From Asparagopsis taxiformis (taxonomy: Eukaryota > Rhodophyta > Florideophyceae > Bonnemaisoniales > Bonnemaisoniaceae): DNA of 64,000 bases. Made by a program: the position numbers and the translations under genes. Of the stretch, positions 62,914 to 64,000 are shown piece after piece (the first letter of the stretch is position 1; every line of letters begins with the position of its first letter). The notes below the pieces were generated by a model. The model made no database searches. It saw only the letters and a list, made by a program, of their open reading frames with translations, and had not been told where the DNA came from. Location of the stretch: positions 1 through 64,000 of the forward strand of contig JALQPE010001720.1 in NCBI GenBank assembly GCA_030407315.1, in the 5' to 3' direction.

Positions 62914-64000
62914 CGGTCGTCGACTATATGCGTTCCGCCGAGGATACGTGGGGGCGGGCAGCCGGGCGTCGTTTCGCCAACGGGCCACCGGGATCGGAAC
63001 GTTACCAGATCCCGGCGTCGATACGTTGCGACCGCTCATGGTTGCGTGACGTCAACGACGCGATCTACGTCGATCGTATGGACGCCTTCCTGTGGAAGGG
63101 GACGCCCGAGGAACCGCCGTTCATCTCGGTGGCGTCCGTCTTCGTGTGTCCGCGGACATTTTCCGAAAGGCAACGTGCCGAATGGAAGACTGCTCTTTCG
63201 TTGAGCGTCATCTCCAAAAGCGTCGTGTCGTACGACGACCATTTCGCGCTCCGTCACGTGAACGCGGACGACTACCGCGTGTCGCACGCGTCAGCTCCGT
63301 GGGTCGTCCCGAGCGAGCTCTACTTCCCGCCGTTGCCGGAAGTAGTAGAGGAGTTTCCGTACCCCCGTGGGTCGTCCACGTTTCTACCACGCGTGGTACA
63401 TTATTTTACCGATGCCGTGAAGGACGCGCCTGCCCCCGTGAAGGAACGTTTCCTCATGGCCGTGGATATCGAACACGCAGCGATGCTCGCATGCTCGCTG
63501 TTCGTGGAACGTCGTGTGTTCGGGCGCGGGTGCCTACTGCCGGAGTCCACGTTGGACTTCCTGGCCGACTACGAGATGCTTCGTGCAATCCCGGTGGACG
63601 GTTCCGACACGTTCGTCTCCGTTACCAGCGCGTTGGCTGAGGCTCGCGGCGCCCTTGCGTTGGGGCCGGAGTATCGGGTTATACGTCCCGATTACGCAAG
63701 CGGCGATAACCAGGAGTTCGTCTCCGTGCGCAGCGATGGGGCTTACGTGCCGCGGGTCGCTTCCCGTTCCGAACGTCGTCGTGGCAATCGTACCGGTTAC
63801 TTCGGCGGTCTCGGGGGCAACGAGCGCCCCCGCGGGATGCGTTCTGGCCGTCGTGGCCATCAAAATGAAGCGCCGCGTGCGCCGGATCCTCGAGAGATCG
63901 TGCCACGCGAGGCGACGGGAGGGGGCAACGTTGCCCGCGTCAGTCGTCCGGATGTGGGCACGCCGGCCGAGCGCGCGCCACGCTTCGTGAGCCTAGACGA
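62914..64000 (-). mobile_element. Element B, second copy (runs out of window)
   Basis: Matches 15951-17037; only the antisense ORF part of the element lies inside the window. Confidence 0.9.
62928..64000 (+). CDS. Antisense accessory protein of element B, second copy (partial)
   Basis: Same frame and sequence as the first 357 codons of 15965-17566, open to the last base. It shows DAIYVDRM and VNADDYRV. It is N-terminally truncated by the element-A junction and C-terminally cut by the window. Confidence 0.7.
   Translation, partial: MRSAEDTWGRAAGRRFANGPPGSERYQIPASIRCDRSWLRDVNDAIYVDRMDAFLWKGTPEEPPFISVASVFVCPRTFSERQRAEWKTALSLSVISKSVVSYDDHFALRHVNADDYRVSHASAPWVVPSELYFPPLPEVVEEFPYPRGSSTFLPRVVHYFTDAVKDAPAPVKERFLMAVDIEHAAMLACSLFVERRVFGRGCLLPESTLDFLADYEMLRAIPVDGSDTFVSVTSALAEARGALALGPEYRVIRPDYASGDNQEFVSVRSDGAYVPRVASRSERRRGNRTGYFGGLGGNERPRGMRSGRRGHQNEAPRAPDPREIVPREATGGGNVARVSRPDVGTPAERAPRFVSLD

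Larger units (their letters stand above)
46929..64000 (+). repeat. Right copy of the 17-kb duplication (runs to window end)
   Basis: This is the direct-orientation partner of 1-17037, about 46.95 kb downstream. Its reading frames are much better preserved (745-aa methyltransferase, 1104-aa antisense ORF, 1111-aa pol), but it has its own single-base losses in gag (about 61612) and between protease and RT (about 59334), where the left copy is intact. Sequence to the left of 46929 (the methyltransferase 3' end) is missing from the left copy only because the window starts there. Confidence 0.95.

Noticed and set aside
1..64000. Circular plasmid or virus of about 47 kb
   Set aside because: The terminal similarity would fit, but the content is chromosomal retrotransposons and the window may be cut from a longer contig; a duplication or assembly overlap is equally possible.

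Overview
The window is a transposon-dense stretch of a eukaryotic nuclear genome. Almost everything recognisable belongs to LTR retrotransposons, with smaller pieces of DNA transposons; I see no clear housekeeping gene, rRNA or functional tRNA. The mix (long chromodomain Ty3/gypsy elements, a Ty1/copia element, a DUF7869-type gene, compact uninterrupted ORFs) would suit an alga, perhaps a red alga, but the sequence alone does not prove the lineage.

Layout. 1-17037 is a near-identical second copy of 46929-64000. Each copy holds, left to right: a minus-strand ParB-like plus DNA-methyltransferase gene pair, a 12.75-kb chromovirus ('element A', 3214-15950 and 50160-62913, gag-pol on the minus strand), and the start of a second, diverged chromovirus ('element B', 15951-27760; only its first kb is seen again at 62914-64000). 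27761-31050 is repeat-rich sequence ending in a truncated copia tail and LTR. 31579-32477 is a nest of fragments: a hAT transposase remnant, an element-A LTR piece and a 259-bp MITE. 33467-35668 is a frameshifted DUF7869 gene. 36370-38235 is a third, inverted, truncated copy of element A, abutting a full-length Ty1/copia element (38236-44665). 45025-50159 is unassigned sequence around the intact methyltransferase gene.

How the parts work together. Element A encodes Gag, then protease-RT-RNase H-integrase in the -1 frame, then a chromodomain. Between the chromodomain and the 3' LTR it carries a large gene on the opposite strand (1104 aa, 51345-54659). Element B carries a diverged homologue of that gene at the same place and orientation (15965-17566), so the convergent accessory gene is a conserved part of this chromovirus group and the most interesting feature here. 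Both elements share a primer-binding site that fits a tRNA-Tyr 3' end and a GGAAAAC heptamer at the gag/pro junction. In element A the MITE has inserted between integrase and chromodomain with a 3-bp target duplication, splitting one reading frame into two.

The copia element has a primer site matching the anticodon arm of initiator tRNA-Met (half-tRNA priming) and an extra leader ORF encoding two U1/matrin-type zinc fingers. The ParB-like/methyltransferase pair looks like a beta-class DNA methyltransferase of bacterial or phage type with a eukaryotic-looking Cys-rich tail.

Caution: the left copy (1 to about 13 kb) is full of single-base indels that thin out inward, while the right copy is mostly open. 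This looks like poor consensus at a contig end as much as real decay, so the 'pseudogene' labels there are provisional.
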